Shown: piece after piece, positions 11,561 to 24,549 of the stretch | Layout of the letters: every line of letters starts with the position of its first letter | Numbering within the stretch: the first letter of the stretch is position 1 | Origin: Manihot esculenta | Taxonomy: Eukaryota; Streptophyta; Magnoliopsida; Malpighiales; Euphorbiaceae | DNA: 64,000 nucleotides | Reading direction: 5' to 3' | NCBI RefSeq assembly: GCF_001659605.2 | Contig: NC_035169.2 | Span: forward strand, 8,589,610 to 8,653,609 | Notes under the pieces: generated by a model | Seen by the model: only the letters and a program-made list of their open reading frames with translations | The model's database searches: none | What the model was told of the DNA's origin: nothing | Program-made: the position numbers and the translations under genes

Positions 11561-13192
11561 ATCATTATTTTTTTTTGGCCCAATCTCACTCAGAATAGAG
11601 AAAGGTCACCAGAACTTATAATTTTTATCTACCAACTCATCTCAACACTCATCGATAAAATTATTATAATTTTAAATAATATATTATCTATTTATTGGTC
11701 GACACTTATATATATAAATGCTTATAAGAATTTTTATAGATAAATATTGGGTTTGTGTAGATGTAGGTAGCCGATGAGTAAGATGAGAGAAGCAAGTTGT
11801 TTGTATTACACAAAGTATAAAACACAAGGCAGGCAACAAACTCTCTAGCTATTATATATATGTGTAATCCCAGCATGTGGTCTTAAATTATTAACAACTA
11901 GTCATAGGGATGAAAAGGGTGTCTGAATCTACCTGGAAATTGAGGTGTGGGGTTTTGTCTGAAACACATATCCATCAACTATGCATTTTTTAATCATAAA
12001 ATATAAATATTTCAGCAGTCAGATAGAAAATGAGTTTTATGATTTTGGTGTATTATTTGTTTGCATGATTAATAAGAGAGAGATGTGAATGTGAGGAGAA
12101 GATTCAAACACGACAGCATGTCTACCAAACTAATGAAAAGAAATGGGTCGTGTCCCTATGGACAAATCTTATCTAATCTCTCATTGGAAATGGAAGGGAT
12201 CTCTGATTTTTGTTTCTCTTTTCCCTTCTCTTCCCATTTACTTAATTTCTTCTTTTCTTTTTTTCTCATCTTCTTTTTTAATATTGTATTATATTTAAAA
12301 TTCACTAAACTATAAATAGCTGGTTTGCAAGTTGTTACTTGTGGGGAGGTTTAATTTCCACGTGCCTAATCAATAAATATCTGGAAAAACAAAGTGCTAT
12401 GCCGGCCGTTGGATGGGAACACAGGTTATGAAGATCAGCTCAGTAGGTTGGCCCCACCATTTGATTTGTTTGCCAACTTATTAACACAAAAAATCAAATT
12501 ATAAAATTACAAAATCAACATACAGAAAGTGATAATGATTTTTTTATCAAGCCCTAAATTAGTAAATTTATAATCAAACTATTTTTGACTGCTAAGTAAA
12601 ACTTATGGATCAATTCCCTAAGCTTTTCACTCCAAAATAAATCAGAAACACTCAAAAAAAAAAAATTACAAAGAAAATAATGATTTAATATTTTTCATCA
12701 CGCAAACCCTTAAAGCAATTTTGTAGTTACGTACAATCCCACACCGTTCTCTCTTGTCATATCCTGCCACAGCCATAAGAAATATACCCACAGTTTCCGC
12801 ATCCACCCTTAAAAAAAGTTGGGTCCCCCACTTATTCAGTAATTAAAGGCATATTAAAATTATTATTTATTTTTCTTTTTTAAAAAATCACTTAAAATAT
12901 ATTTTAATAATTAATAAAATTTAATATTTTTAAAATAAATATAATAAAAATATATATATATATAAATAAAATAAAACGAAACGAAGTAATTAAATTAAAA
13001 TCATATCAGTCGCCTACTAAATTTAAAATTGAGTTCCATACCCTACTCCCCTACTCCATTATTTAAAAAAAAAAAAAAAAAAAAAATCATCACGCCGCTA
13101 CCAGCACACAGTCACCTCTCTTCTGCTTCTCTCGTATTTTCTTCTCTCTATATCTATAACACCCAAAATTAAACTCTTCTTCTTTCTCTCTT
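11561..13192. other. Upstream region of the NGAL gene
   Basis: AT-rich DNA without a supported gene. An A-run at 13063-13086 is followed by a CT-rich stretch and a TATA-like TATATCTATAAC near 13149-13160. Given its position just before the start codon, the part from about 13130 is probably 5' UTR. Confidence 0.45.
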
Positions 13193-16100
13193 ATGTTCAT
13201 CAATCTCTTCTCAACAGACCTTCCACATACTCTTCGGTGGACTCAACACCTCCGCCGCCACCACCAGCTATCAATCATGGATCCCAATACTCACCCCAAT
13301 TCTTCTTGGCCTTCTCATCGATATTCCCAATATCACCACCGCCACCACCTCTTGTTTTCTCCTCATAGCCCTTCTTTCAATTTTAGCCTCAACCGCGACG
13401 ACAATGAAGAACAAGACCCTGAGGCGAAGCAACCTCACCACCGCCAACCGGAACTGGAAAAAGAACCCATGTTCGAGAAACCCTTAACCCCAAGTGACGT
13501 CGGGAAGCTAAACCGTTTAGTAATACCAAAACAACATGCGGAAAAATATTTCCCTCTCGGCGGTGACTCGGCTGATAAAGGACTCTTTCTGAGTTTTGAG
13601 GACGAGTCAGGCAAGTTATGGAGGTTCAGATATTCATATTGGAATAGTAGCCAAAGCTATGTATTGACAAAAGGGTGGAGCAGGTATGTGAAGGAGAAGC
13701 AACTCGATGCAGGCGATGTTGTTTCATTTGAACGGCACCGCACAGATGACGGTGAGAGACTTTTTATAGGGTGGAGGAGGAGAGGAGATAACAGCAGCAG
13801 TGTGGTGGTGGCGCAGGGTAACAATGGTGGGCTGTGGAGTAGAGGATCATATTCATCTTCATCTGGGTACCAGCCTTATCAACATGGCCATAGGGTTAAT
13901 GTTATCGCCGGTGGTGTCCCATTTCAACATGCAGGTATCAAAAAAAAAAAAAAATTATTAAGTTTCTTTAATTATTTATTATTTTTTAAAAAGTGGATTT
14001 TGATAATTGGATACAAGCATTAAAGTGCGTGAGCAACACCTTCCAATTACTTTGGAGGAATGTGGTTGGATTCTGCTAATTTTCAGAGCTTGTCTTCTGT
14101 ATTTTTACATTTTCTTCACAGAATATTGATTGTTTTTTGCAGGGTCTGGTGTGCAGAATTCAAAGAAAGTGAGGCTATTTGGAGTGAACTTAGAGTGCCA
14201 AGTAGAAGAATCGGAGCCATCAACACCAGATGGCTCGTCTTTGTCGAGCCAGGGTCCGACCCAACAGCAACTCTACAGCTTTTACTCGTCAACTTCTTCT
14301 TCTTCAAATAGTAGCCATAGTCAGATGGTAAGCTACATGTAATTTTATATAATATAAAATTTTCTAACTTCTAAGCAGAAATATTCTCTACTGTATAGTT
14401 TTGATTTTGGTGTTTCTTATAGAGAGACAGAGTATTATTATTATAATAGTTATAATAATAATTAAAGAGATTAACTGATTAATGAGGCCAAGAGTAGGCC
14501 AAGCCAAGCACATGTTCAAATTGCATTAGTCAAATTTTGAAGCTTGATTATGTGGGTAGCTGGCCTCTTTTAGCATTATTATTATTATTATGTCTTGAAT
14601 ATGGACAAAGAAAAAGGAAAAAAATAATAATAATTATATAGTTAGAGGTATAAATAATGGGTTTTGATGCTCAACCAAAAGGGATAACGATGCCTTTTTT
14701 TTTTTTTCTTTGGTTTCTCATTTATTTATTTATTTTGGCCTTTTTCCAGTTAGAGTTGAATCAAATCACGTAAGATAAACCGACCAAAGCCTTCGATGAA
14801 TAAAAAAAAAAAAACAAAACCGACCAGAGCCTAACCATCAAAAGTTAGTATTGAATTAGTCTTCTTCAGCTTCTAGTGTTTGAAAACACCTTCTTTCTTT
14901 TGCTTTTTATTCATCAACTCTCCGTCCCTACCGATCTGCTTTGTTGTCCCTTACCTGAATAGTAATATTAAAGTTATATTTAATCGTGTCCAATATTAAA
15001 ATATTTTAGTTTGAATTTCAATCAGTTAATTATAAATATAAAAACTAATAAGAGTCAAATATAACGAGATCAGACTTGTTATGTCAAGTTAATTAGGGAC
15101 AACCATGAATCTCATAGCTTGGAATTCAAAAAAATTATCTTCAGTAAATTTTAATTTCAATTTATTTTATTAAAATCAAATGAATAAAAAAATCAACCCT
15201 TTGATTGTTTCACATTTTTTCTAACTCGAAAACTAGTATTTTTTATATTAGTGAATTATAACATATACTTTCCGTTCTCTGCTTTTAACAATTAACGAAA
15301 AAAACAAAATAGCAATGCATATATAGGTTAATACGGTTAATATTGGCTTAAAATTCATCAGGTTGTTCTCAAGCATACCAACTCAACATCGCTTGTTCAA
15401 GTTCGTTAATGTGAATCAGACCGGATTGATCACGTGCGTAGAAAAATAGTCTAACTTGATAACACGACAAGAGATAAGAGAGTATGTTCAGTCACCTTAT
15501 AGTTCTATCAGCGTGCGATTCGGAAAAATTAAATGGTCGTCTGATAGAGAAAGTACACTAACACATTCATATGTACGGATTTAAGCGACAAAGACAAGTG
15601 GCACTGTAATAAGATGGCAATTATGCGTCACTAGAAAATGAAAAGAAAAGGGATAAAGAAAAAAAGACTTGATCTGTTCTAATTAAATTTATTCTTATAT
15701 CATAAAATTTTTATTTTTTAAATTTTAAAATATCAATATTAATTATTTATTTTAATATTTTTTTGCCAAACTTACATACACAAAGGCATATAACAGAAAT
15801 TGGAAATCGAATTCAAAATCTCATATATATATTTTTCCGTCGCACTGAGAAATCTTGACAATTTTAATATTTTTTTAATTCTTACTCACTTTCAATATAA
15901 ATGTCATTAAAATTTATATTACGATTATCACAATTAAAAAATTTACATCTTGCTCCTTTCGTCTCTCACCAATTTCATTCTTTCTTTTCCCCTCTCATAA
16001 GAATACAAGCATAAATAAACAAGTAAGAAAGAGGAGCACTTTAAAATACTTTAGATTTATTTCATCAATTTATTAATTATTATTTCATTTTTAAAAATCA

Positions 16101-16868
16101 ATATTAAATAATATTAATTTAAATAAAATTTAAATTGTTTTCACAATAGTGATTTATAATAATTAATAATACTAGAACTCATAATAATATTTGAAAAATA
16201 TATGGTTAAAATCAAAATTAATAATATTCATAACAATATTTTAAAAAATTTATAAGATATGGATAGATAGCAAAAAGTAAAAATTTGATAAAATTAATAA
16301 TGCAAAATTTTTAATACTACTTAAGAATTAAAAGCATATATTTAAAGTAAAAATAATAAACAAGAAATTTAATATTATGAAAGAGAATAAGTAATAAGGA
16401 TTCAAAGATATTTAAATTGAAATTGACAAAAAGTTAAGAATGCCAAATTAAAAATAAGAAAAAAAAATAATTTACACCTGAATGTTGAAAAAAAAAATCA
16501 AAATTCATCTTTCAATCTAATTTTCCTCTGAACTAACATTAAATGTCTAAATAAGCTAAAAAAATATCAAGTACACTTATACTCTAAATTCTTAATAAAT
16601 AATAGTTTTTTTATTGATATTTCATGAATAAATTTAAATTGATAGATAAATTTTAAAATAATTTTTGCTGTTAGAGTCAAATTTATCATTTTAGCTTAAT
16701 TAAAAGTATGTCCTATAGAAGGACAATGGGTAAAAATTTATTAAAAAAAAGTGTGATAAATAACTAGACATAAGAATTAGGGTGTGATTGTAACAGGAAA
16801 TCACTTTTTTTTTTTTTTTTAATTTTCAGGAGATGTCAAGCAGAGGAGAAATAGCTGATCGAGGATAA
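13193..16868 (+). CDS. NGATHA-like B3 transcription factor (NGAL1/NGAL2/DPA4 group)
   Basis: A B3-domain DNA-binding repressor; relatives limit organ and seed size and leaf margin growth in Arabidopsis. Exons 13193-13934, 14143-14327 and 16830-16868 join in phase (phase 1, then phase 0) to 321 codons plus TAA. The B3 domain runs from about residue 92 ([20 protein letters not shown]) to about 200 (LFIGWRRRG), with the [20 protein letters not shown] core intact. Exon 2 carries the RLFGVN repression motif followed by CQ and an STPDGSS segment, which separates NGAL proteins from RAV proteins that carry an AP2 domain. I chose the ATG at 13193 because MFINLFSTD resembles the NGAL N-terminus as I recall it; ATG 13277 (MDPNTH) is the alternative. 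The 2.5 kb second intron holds a gypsy LTR remnant. The short third exon is the least certain part. Confidence 0.88.
15410..15705 (+). repeat. Degenerate LTR of the gypsy family inside the NGAL intron
   Basis: Sense-orientation match to 2441-2897: the segments GAACACGACAAGAG-like, TATCAGCGTGCG, AAATTAAATGG, TCTGATAGAGA, GTGGCACTGTAATAAGATGG and TTATGCGTCACTAG occur in LTR order. No internal sequence is attached, so it is a solo or truncated LTR. Confidence 0.68.
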
Positions 16869-19800
16869 GATCTATGGATGTGACTTCTCTGGATTTGACT
16901 TAATTGAATCACACCCTCACCTTACTGGCCACTGGGGCTAGAAAGGTCAACAAGATTTTCTGAAATTTATTTCTTTTACTTATAGACTTATATATACATA
17001 TAAATATAAAACAATCCCTGATTTTGGGATGCAAACTTCAAGCCAGGTATTAGAGTGAAAGGAAAACAGGGAAGGGAGGAGAGGGATGGAAGATGGGGCC
17101 CAAAATGAGTGGCTGGAACAGTAGCAAACGACAAATGAGAAAATTTTGTGTGGTTTGGGAATTGAAATTGAGGGAGGAATATATTTGGGCACTGTTAAGA
17201 TTCTCCCTGAAGATTTTCATTAGGTATCATAATCATAATAAGGGGGGGGGGGGGAGGGGCCGTGGTGGCGGATGGGTGGGTGGGTGAGCGAGTGTCCTTG
17301 AATTGATGGATGGCAGCCCAGTAATGTTCTACCACTCCACTCTCTCTCCCTGTCTCAATCTATCCAACCATCAACCAAAGCTGTTTTAATGCTTTTTTTT
17401 TTGTTTGGCTTTTTTGAGAGTCATTGTGATTTATTGCAAGTCAATGGAAAGTTTCAACTTATAAAGTTGAAGGAAATTAGGGTAAAATTTTATGGCAAAG
17501 GAAAAGATTGATGTTTTTCTTACAGTTTTAAAACACAAAGTTCTCAGCAATGAAGGACCTAATTTGGTTAAAAAAATCATTAGTCAAGAGTACTGCTACA
17601 GCATTATACCACAAACAGAACATAAATAGTTAGCTTCATGTAGCAGTATCATGCAATCAAACTAATAGGATAATAAATTCCATTATAACCAACTGTCATA
17701 ATGAAACTATTTTCACAGAATAAGAACTCCTCTGTGAGATATCTAATTATATAAGAATATTCATAAGTTTAAAGTCTCTTAAAAAAGTTTGTGTTATAAA
17801 AAAATTTATTAGTAAAAAATACATTAAAATATTTTTAAAATATAAAATCTGAAATATAAAATACATTAAACGGTCATTTTCTCTTACAAAATTTGGCCTA
17901 TAAGAATAATTACTTATATTTTATGTCCCATCATACTCATCCTCAATAAATTCAATATTTGAAGCTTTTTTGTGAAGACAAGCAGAGCACTATCTAATAA
18001 ATGATGAAGGACCCATTTCCCAGGTCCTTTCAGACTTCCTAATCAGCAACAAATCTAATCACAGTGTGACAAACCGAGAAGATGATTAAAAAATGGGGTC
18101 TATGTGTGTGTGTATAAGTGGACGGAATTGCAATCCACTAATTAGAATAGCTTGAATAGTATTAAAGCAAAGCTTAGACAATAGATCACTCTGTACAGGG
18201 TCCCTGTCCAAACCACAACCTCGTAGCTTGTGACCACATGTTCAACACAACTTACAAATGAACTGAAAGGAATAATATAATTGAGCAATAAATTTCAGTA
18301 CAAGAGAATAGCAGAGGTACGTTCATTACCTAAGTTGATGACCAGAAAAAGTGTCAAGTGATTGTCAGGGCCCAAAAAGATTGAGACGCAAGAGATACCA
18401 TTGACATCTGCTAGCAATGGTGTCAAATGTTTAGTGCTCTACGAGTGGAAGGGTCCCTAAACATGTGCAGTTATCATACGCGTAAGGCAGTGACCAATCA
18501 AAAAGAATGTAGGGATTTTCCTGTATAATGCAGCATTTGTACTGGAAGAATAATTTCAATCATGCACGACTATGTACAGTAGAAAAAAGCAAAAAGGAAT
18601 AATTAGCTTTTCTCTTCAAGCTTTTAGCTTCGGAAGTCCTGGGTCAATCTGACATTTACCTCCCTTCTTGCACCTTCCAAAGATAAAAAGAACCTATATT
18701 ATAAACCCTATTGCAGATTCTAAAACATAATAAAAATGTGTAAAGATCACAAAAAACTGAGCATGTCCTTATCAACTACTCACCAGAAAATGCCACCTAT
18801 ACACTTAGTTTTGGAAAATAACATTTCATCTCATAATTGGATCAGATGTAGTCTCTCTCTCTCTTTCTCTATATATATATATAAAAGAAATATATCAATG
18901 TCTTGTTCCCAAGGCTCCATCACAGGTAGGCATAAATATTATCAGTTAATAGCGATGGAATGCTAATCACACCATCAAATCTCTGAGAAGACTTAAAGTG
19001 AAAGGCCATGTGCTTGAAAAGACTTGAGCAAAGCCAACCATCAAGCAGCAGGTGGGATGTGGAAACTCCACTAACAATCACTTGAAATATAAGCCCGCAA
19101 ACAGTTTCTCAATAATAGTAAACTCTGCTTTAAAACAGTAAAGAGAGAATGATACCTCAAATTGTCCCCTTCTGATTATCAAATCAACTTTCATTAAAAA
19201 GGTTACTGATGTGCAGTTTTTCTAATCCAAGAGCTGTATGGTTCACCGAGTTTTCTACATTATGCAAGTCATAATCAATCCTCTGCATCTCCCTTTCATA
19301 CTTATTATGAGCCAAAGTGTCTGCCACGTAATTGTTCTCTCCAAAACAGTCGCCTACTTTACCTAGTTGTCTCATGATAGTTGCTTTCCGCTTCAGAGAT
19401 CAGTAACAGCAATAAAATCTTCCTATTAAGTGCTTAGTGGTCATCTTCAGAGCACCAATATCACCTAAACCTAACTGATAAGAAGCAGTATCTGAAAGCA
19501 TAAATCTTCATATTATCTTATAGAGATGCACGCTCAGCGTGCTCTCAAAAAATAGACTCAATCAAAATTTTGTTTCAGAATTATCATTTTTCTTTAAGAA
19601 AAAAAAAAAGAGAAAAATCCTGAACGTTCCTGCAGTTGGCTGAAAGATTCAGAAAGTTCAGAGAGAAGCCAACACCTAAAATATGTAGAAGAGGCACCAA
19701 AATAAAGAAAATTGAAAGCATGACAGCATGAGTGCAGGACTTGCATTTATTTTCCATCAACAGAGTTGAGAGCCTCCAAAAAAAGGCTTCACAACTAGTT

Positions 19801-20344
19801 TGAAAATGGTGTGCACAAATCCACTCCTTTGTGGTCACTTAATCCCTCACCATAAAAAAGAAGATAATTTTGAACACAAACAGCTGCGATGGAACTGAAG
19901 CCAGTGGTAGTAACAACGAGTTATCACTTCATATAGACAAATTAAAATTCAATGGTAGGAAACCTTATACAAATACGCCTCAGCCAAATTAATGGAGATA
20001 GTTTTCTCATAAGTAAACGGCACTTAAGTTTTCAATCATTGCCACATGATGAGATAGAGCTCAAATCTATAGGATAAGAAAATCTTAATGCTGTTCATAG
20101 TTGTCCATAATGAAATTATACACAAAACGTTTTCAGTGGATCCATAGTTGTCAGACTAGGCTTAATGTACAATGAAACCCTCATAATAAGTGGATAAATC
20201 AACCTAGTAAATTCTTACACTCTTTTTGCTAGGGCAGTAACTTGCATGCGGAATAATAATTAAAAAAAAAACTTGCATTTCCTAAGTCAGAGTAATTAGT
20301 AGTCTATTTCTTGGTGTATCATCCTTTTGTTGAGTTTTAGATTC
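16869..20344. other. Intergenic between NGAL and the convergent small gene
   Basis: Contains the presumed NGAL 3' UTR, a G-rich tract at 17242, TA/CT microsatellites near 18850-18882 and no supported gene. A 63-codon minus-strand frame at 19184-19375 has a faint likeness to retroelement RNase H tails but was not accepted. Confidence 0.5.
17242..17283 (+). repeat. G-rich tract, potential G-quadruplex
   Basis: A run of 13 G is followed by AGGGG, GTGGTGGCG and three GGGT units. Four or more runs of at least three G lie within 42 bp, the textbook requirement for a G-quadruplex on the plus strand. Confidence 0.6.
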
Positions 20345-23300
20345 TTATTTCTTCTTCCTGACCTGCTGGACACCTTCTTCATATCCTTCTATAAAGCGTT
20401 TGAGAGCATCTCTATATGCTGACGCTCTTGTCACGTACACCCTCTGCAAAGCAGGCCTTAATGTCTCGAAACCTCCTCTTGCAGCCACCGCTGTTGATTC
20501 AATTTACAGCAGAAAAGAACACTGAATGTTAAGGCTTCACAGAGAGAAATATAAAGATCAAGCAGAACATTGGAGTGGCTTTATTTTCCTTATGTCTGTA
20601 GTAGGATGAGGAGTAAGAGGAATTTAGCAGTAAAGTATGGTTACATAATTCTAAAGAATGCTAACCAAATGAATTTCCTAATGCATAATGTTTCTATGGC
20701 ATATGGCATATAATATGCTCTTTTGGGCACCTTTAAGCATCAATATTTCCTTTTCCAAAATAAAACCCCAGGTATTTGTATCTCACCATAAAGGAATTGT
20801 TGTGAAAATATACTCAAAATGACAGTAACCAGAGCATAAAGTGGCTCAAAGTAATCTTCTTCAAACCTTCACGTTTCCCATTGCATCTTCTTTTAATTTT
20901 AGGATTATGAGCTGGGTCATAACAAGAATAATTGTACCCAAAAGGCATGCTTTATATCATTGTAAAATCAAAATCATAAGGCAACACCCAGAAACAAATT
21001 CACTAAACTCAAACCCAAAATAGTTGACTTGCAAAATTTTAAAAGGCTGGAGATACACCAACTAGAACCAAAAAGTGACTCCCTTATAGCCAAAGCTTCT
21101 TGTTGTCCCTTGAAGCAACCCATAGGTCCAACACTTCTGATTCCAAATTATCCAATTCAAGGACCCAGAGACAAGAACAAAAGATACAGTAGCCTGTCAC
21201 CTTCATAACTAGACCACATGTTTGACTCGTTAAATAGACATTCATTATGAATGAAACAGAGACCTTGTATGAATTACTTCTCAAAAGACACTTCTGACTT
21301 TTGAGAAGGAGCATTTAATCAAGTCTTACTTATTATCTAAAAGCCTTGCTTCATTAATTAGGTTTCAAATTTATAGAATATATTAAGTAGTGAAAGTACG
21401 AGTATCTAGGAAAATGAATTACCTTAGAATATTCTCTCTATTTAGTAATCCGAAAAATAAGTAAATCTGATGATACCTTAATATAGTTAACTTCTATAAA
21501 ATTTCAGTTCTTTTACAGTATGATAGACTCTATAACATATTCCTAGTCGATTATAGAATGTTTGAGGCTTAGGCATGTTAGCTTGTTTATGTGCTTATTT
21601 CCTGTGTCAACTTCTATAGCTATCCTCATCATGCTTCTACCCCGTTAACCTAGAATCAATAATGAATAAAGTGCATGTTCAAAGTTCTGCAATCTCACCA
21701 TGAATGACAATCATGTACATCACTAAAAGAAAAAGTTGTTAATAGTTGACAACACAATCGCAATAGTCAATCCACAAGACTGAGGATTCTTACCAAGATC
21801 TTCAAATACCGAAGGCTCTTTCTCTTGAGGTGAAGTGCTCTTTCTTCCATTGGGTTTGCCTTCACTTCCTTCCTCCTTATAGTCATTTGGCCATCCCATA
21901 CCCAGCTTGCAGCATAAAGTCTTGAGGCTTTCTTCAACACCTGAAGCACAAATTGATAAAGCACTTGGTACTTCAATCTTCAAGCAAAACCCTTATCACC
22001 TAATGTTGTCCATTTTACTTCTGTTGCCAAACTTTTACAACTTCAATGATAAAAAAGCCTTCATGCAACAAATGTGTGAAATGTGCCCAATTTAAAAGTT
22101 TGACGTAAATTAGTTAACACACTTCATTAATAACCCATAAGGAAAACACTAAAAGGACACAAAATATCACAATTCATAACTATTAAAGTGTGATGCATTT
22201 AAGCAAAAGAAAAGGAAGAAGGCCCTTACTAGAAAGGGCTCGTGCCAAGTCAATTTGCGATGCTTTTTGAGATGAGGAGGGTCAGGCAGTGATGAGTGAA
22301 ATGCTATTTCTTTGAGATTGTAGCGAATGTAATTCTACACCTTTCTGCTCACTACTCTTAGCTTCATTTCGATAAGAATAGGAACAGAACTGGAAGTGTG
22401 CCAACAATTCTTGGCCCTTCCAGTCACAGCAATTAATTCCATCCACTGCCTTGTTAGAGATAGCAAGGCCAGACCACTTGGGAGAGGCAAGGAAATAGCA
22501 GAGGAGAGATTTGACATGGTGAAGGTCATTGCTGCGTTCTGTTCTTCATTCAAATAACGAGCACAAAACCAGCAATTCATGTTGGCATGTCATAAATTGC
22601 TGCTTCAATATACATTTACAACATAAACAAATCTAATCCAAAATACAATACGTAAACTGCTCTATTATATGACATGAAATGATATATTTAGCCAATTTAA
22701 ACAAATAGGTCATTACAATTTTTAACATATTAACCCATTTAATCCATCTAACTCTATTACATCCTCCTCCTCATTTCCCACTTCTCATGTTGATATGATT
22801 CGAGGTCCACTTTAATACCATGAGTCCACCTATAGATAATCATAATAACAAAAACATGGGTAGATGATGAGGAAATAAAATTATACAACTATATAAATTC
22901 CTAACATATATTAAGAATTTCATTATTAAATTAAACATCCAATAATAAATATACAACAAAATCAAATCCTAGCCCAATCACAGTGGCAGAACAGTGCAAC
23001 AGTTAAAGGATGCAGATGAAGTACCATGAGCTAAAATACTTAAGGAAAGGTGATATTTAGACATTAGAATAACATATGCTAAAATTGAGAAAGAGAAAAA
23101 TAATTGAAAAAGAAATTGTTTAGCCAAGACCATCTTCCTATTATTAAGTTAGATTACTAAGTTATCATGTAAGCAGAGGACATTACTGAGCCAACCTAAT
23201 TTAAACATAACATACACAGCTTAACCTAACCCAACAAATTCAATCAGTTAATTCTATGTCGAAAGCTTATTCTAAATAAACTTATTCTTTAAGGCCTATA

Positions 23301-24437
23301 CTCTATCATATAATAGACTTACCAATCAATTATGAGGTCAACTTGCCGTTTTAAAGAAAGAATTTTTTATAATACAGAAGACTGTTTTTATAGGTTTTAC
23401 ATATACTCTATGAAATGAAGTTCTCACTCACTCACTCACACACACACACACACACACACAAATTGCTTACCCATGTCAGAAATATTCATCATTCAAATAA
23501 AATGATGTAATTGCTTTTCTTTCCATTGATGAATGACGAATAGGCATTAGCTTTTTTTTTTTTTTTGTTTCTTTTTTTAAACTTTTCCTCTTAAAGCAAC
23601 AACTTCTTTGAAACTATCTTGACCAGACAGAATTCGAGAAAAAACAAAAGGCAAAATTAATAATGAAATCAGACTTCGCTAACAAAGATTACTCTTTTCC
23701 CCTTTAATTCTTTGTTATCGATCAAGCAAAGCGTGAATTGCATCTATTCATTACTGGTATTTATATACAGCCTGAGTAGAGATTGGATTACAAGGAGATT
23801 ATCAAGATATGCTTTACAGGATAGAGATATACAAAAGATATGATAAAGTAACTCTAATCTAATCTGATAAACTTTATCAATCTTCATCTCATTCTTTCAA
23901 ATACTATCTCCATCCCCCATATGCTCAATAAAGTAAACACTTATGCAATAAAATAAATGAAATAAGAAGTTGTTTTAACAGGTTAAATCTAGGTTACAGG
24001 CTTTTCTTTTTTACATCAACATAAGCTTCTGTTCCATAAATTTTTCTTTGCCTCTCACAGTCAGGCTTCTTTTGAATTATTCTTTTCAGTTTTTTCATTT
24101 TCCTTTTCAACTGAAGCAAATTATACCAGTTTCAGCAGAATTTAAGTAACCATTCTATAAATTAACTTAGAATCAAATTAGGATATTGCAAAAATCTCTA
24201 ATGTAATTTCTTTATCTAATAATTTTGCAGATGCAGAACTAACAATGTCCAAAAAAACTCGAAGAAATTAATCCTGAAATATTACTCTAATCACCGGAAA
24301 AGTTACTTGCAGATACAAGATCCAGAGAGCAGTGAACACACTCACCTGCGAGATGAAGGAAATTTTCTTCTGGATAGAACAACAGTTAGTGGATTACTGC
24401 TGGCAGAAGAACAGCGGATGAGCAACAGCAAAGAAGA
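20345..24437 (-). CDS. Small conserved-looking protein, probable EMB2735 counterpart; no ATG visible
   Basis: No domain recognised. Minus-strand exons are 24346-24437 (first, 5' limit uncertain), 22341-22543, 22230-22262, 21794-21940 and 20345-20490 (TAA at 20345-20347). All splice sites are GT-AG and all phases agree, giving about 206 codons. The C-terminal exon reads GGFETLRPALQRVYVTR and then a helical ALKRFIEGYEEGVQQVRKKK; the middle has VEESLKTLCCKLGMGWP. The first exon looks like an organelle-targeting stretch (Ser/Leu/Arg-rich, e.g. LSRRKFPSSR) but is bounded upstream by an in-frame TGA (24438-24440) with no ATG between. The start may be non-AUG, mutated, or in a further exon. The 78-bp intron 22263-22340 removes an in-frame TGA at 22282-22284. 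The name EMB2735 rests on position between NGAL and TBL genes, as recalled for At5g06240. Confidence 0.62.
23423..23460 (+). repeat. (CACT)n/(CA)n microsatellite
   Basis: A short CACT run passes into about 13 CA units inside the long first intron of the minus-strand small gene. Confidence 0.95.
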
Positions 24438-24549
24438 TCAAAGCAGCGATTGGAAGCACGTAAAGCGTGCAGCTGAGCACGCCAAAAAAGCTTCGAGGTT
24501 CAGTTTACATTTTATACTTTGGTTGGTTAATGTGAAGAAAATAAAATAG

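Noticed and set aside
13277..13279. ATG at MDPNTH as the NGAL start
   Set aside because: Possible, but the upstream in-frame ATG at 13193 gives an N-terminus closer to the NGAL pattern I recall; kept as the alternative.
19184..19375. Minus-strand frame with GENNYVADTLAHNKYE, faintly like a retroelement RNase H tail
   Set aside because: Only one short motif resembles the family; no catalytic residues or neighbouring retroelement sequence were found.
22335..22580. Minus-strand 81-codon ATG frame (MNCWFCARYLNEEQ)
   Set aside because: It is out of frame with the exon at 22341-22543, which joins in phase to four other exons.
24307..24549. Plus-strand 80-codon frame beginning with TTG (QIQDPESSEHTHLRDEGNF)
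   Set aside because: It overlaps the first exon of the minus-strand small gene, has no ATG and no partner exons; the minus-strand reading has a strong donor and phase match.
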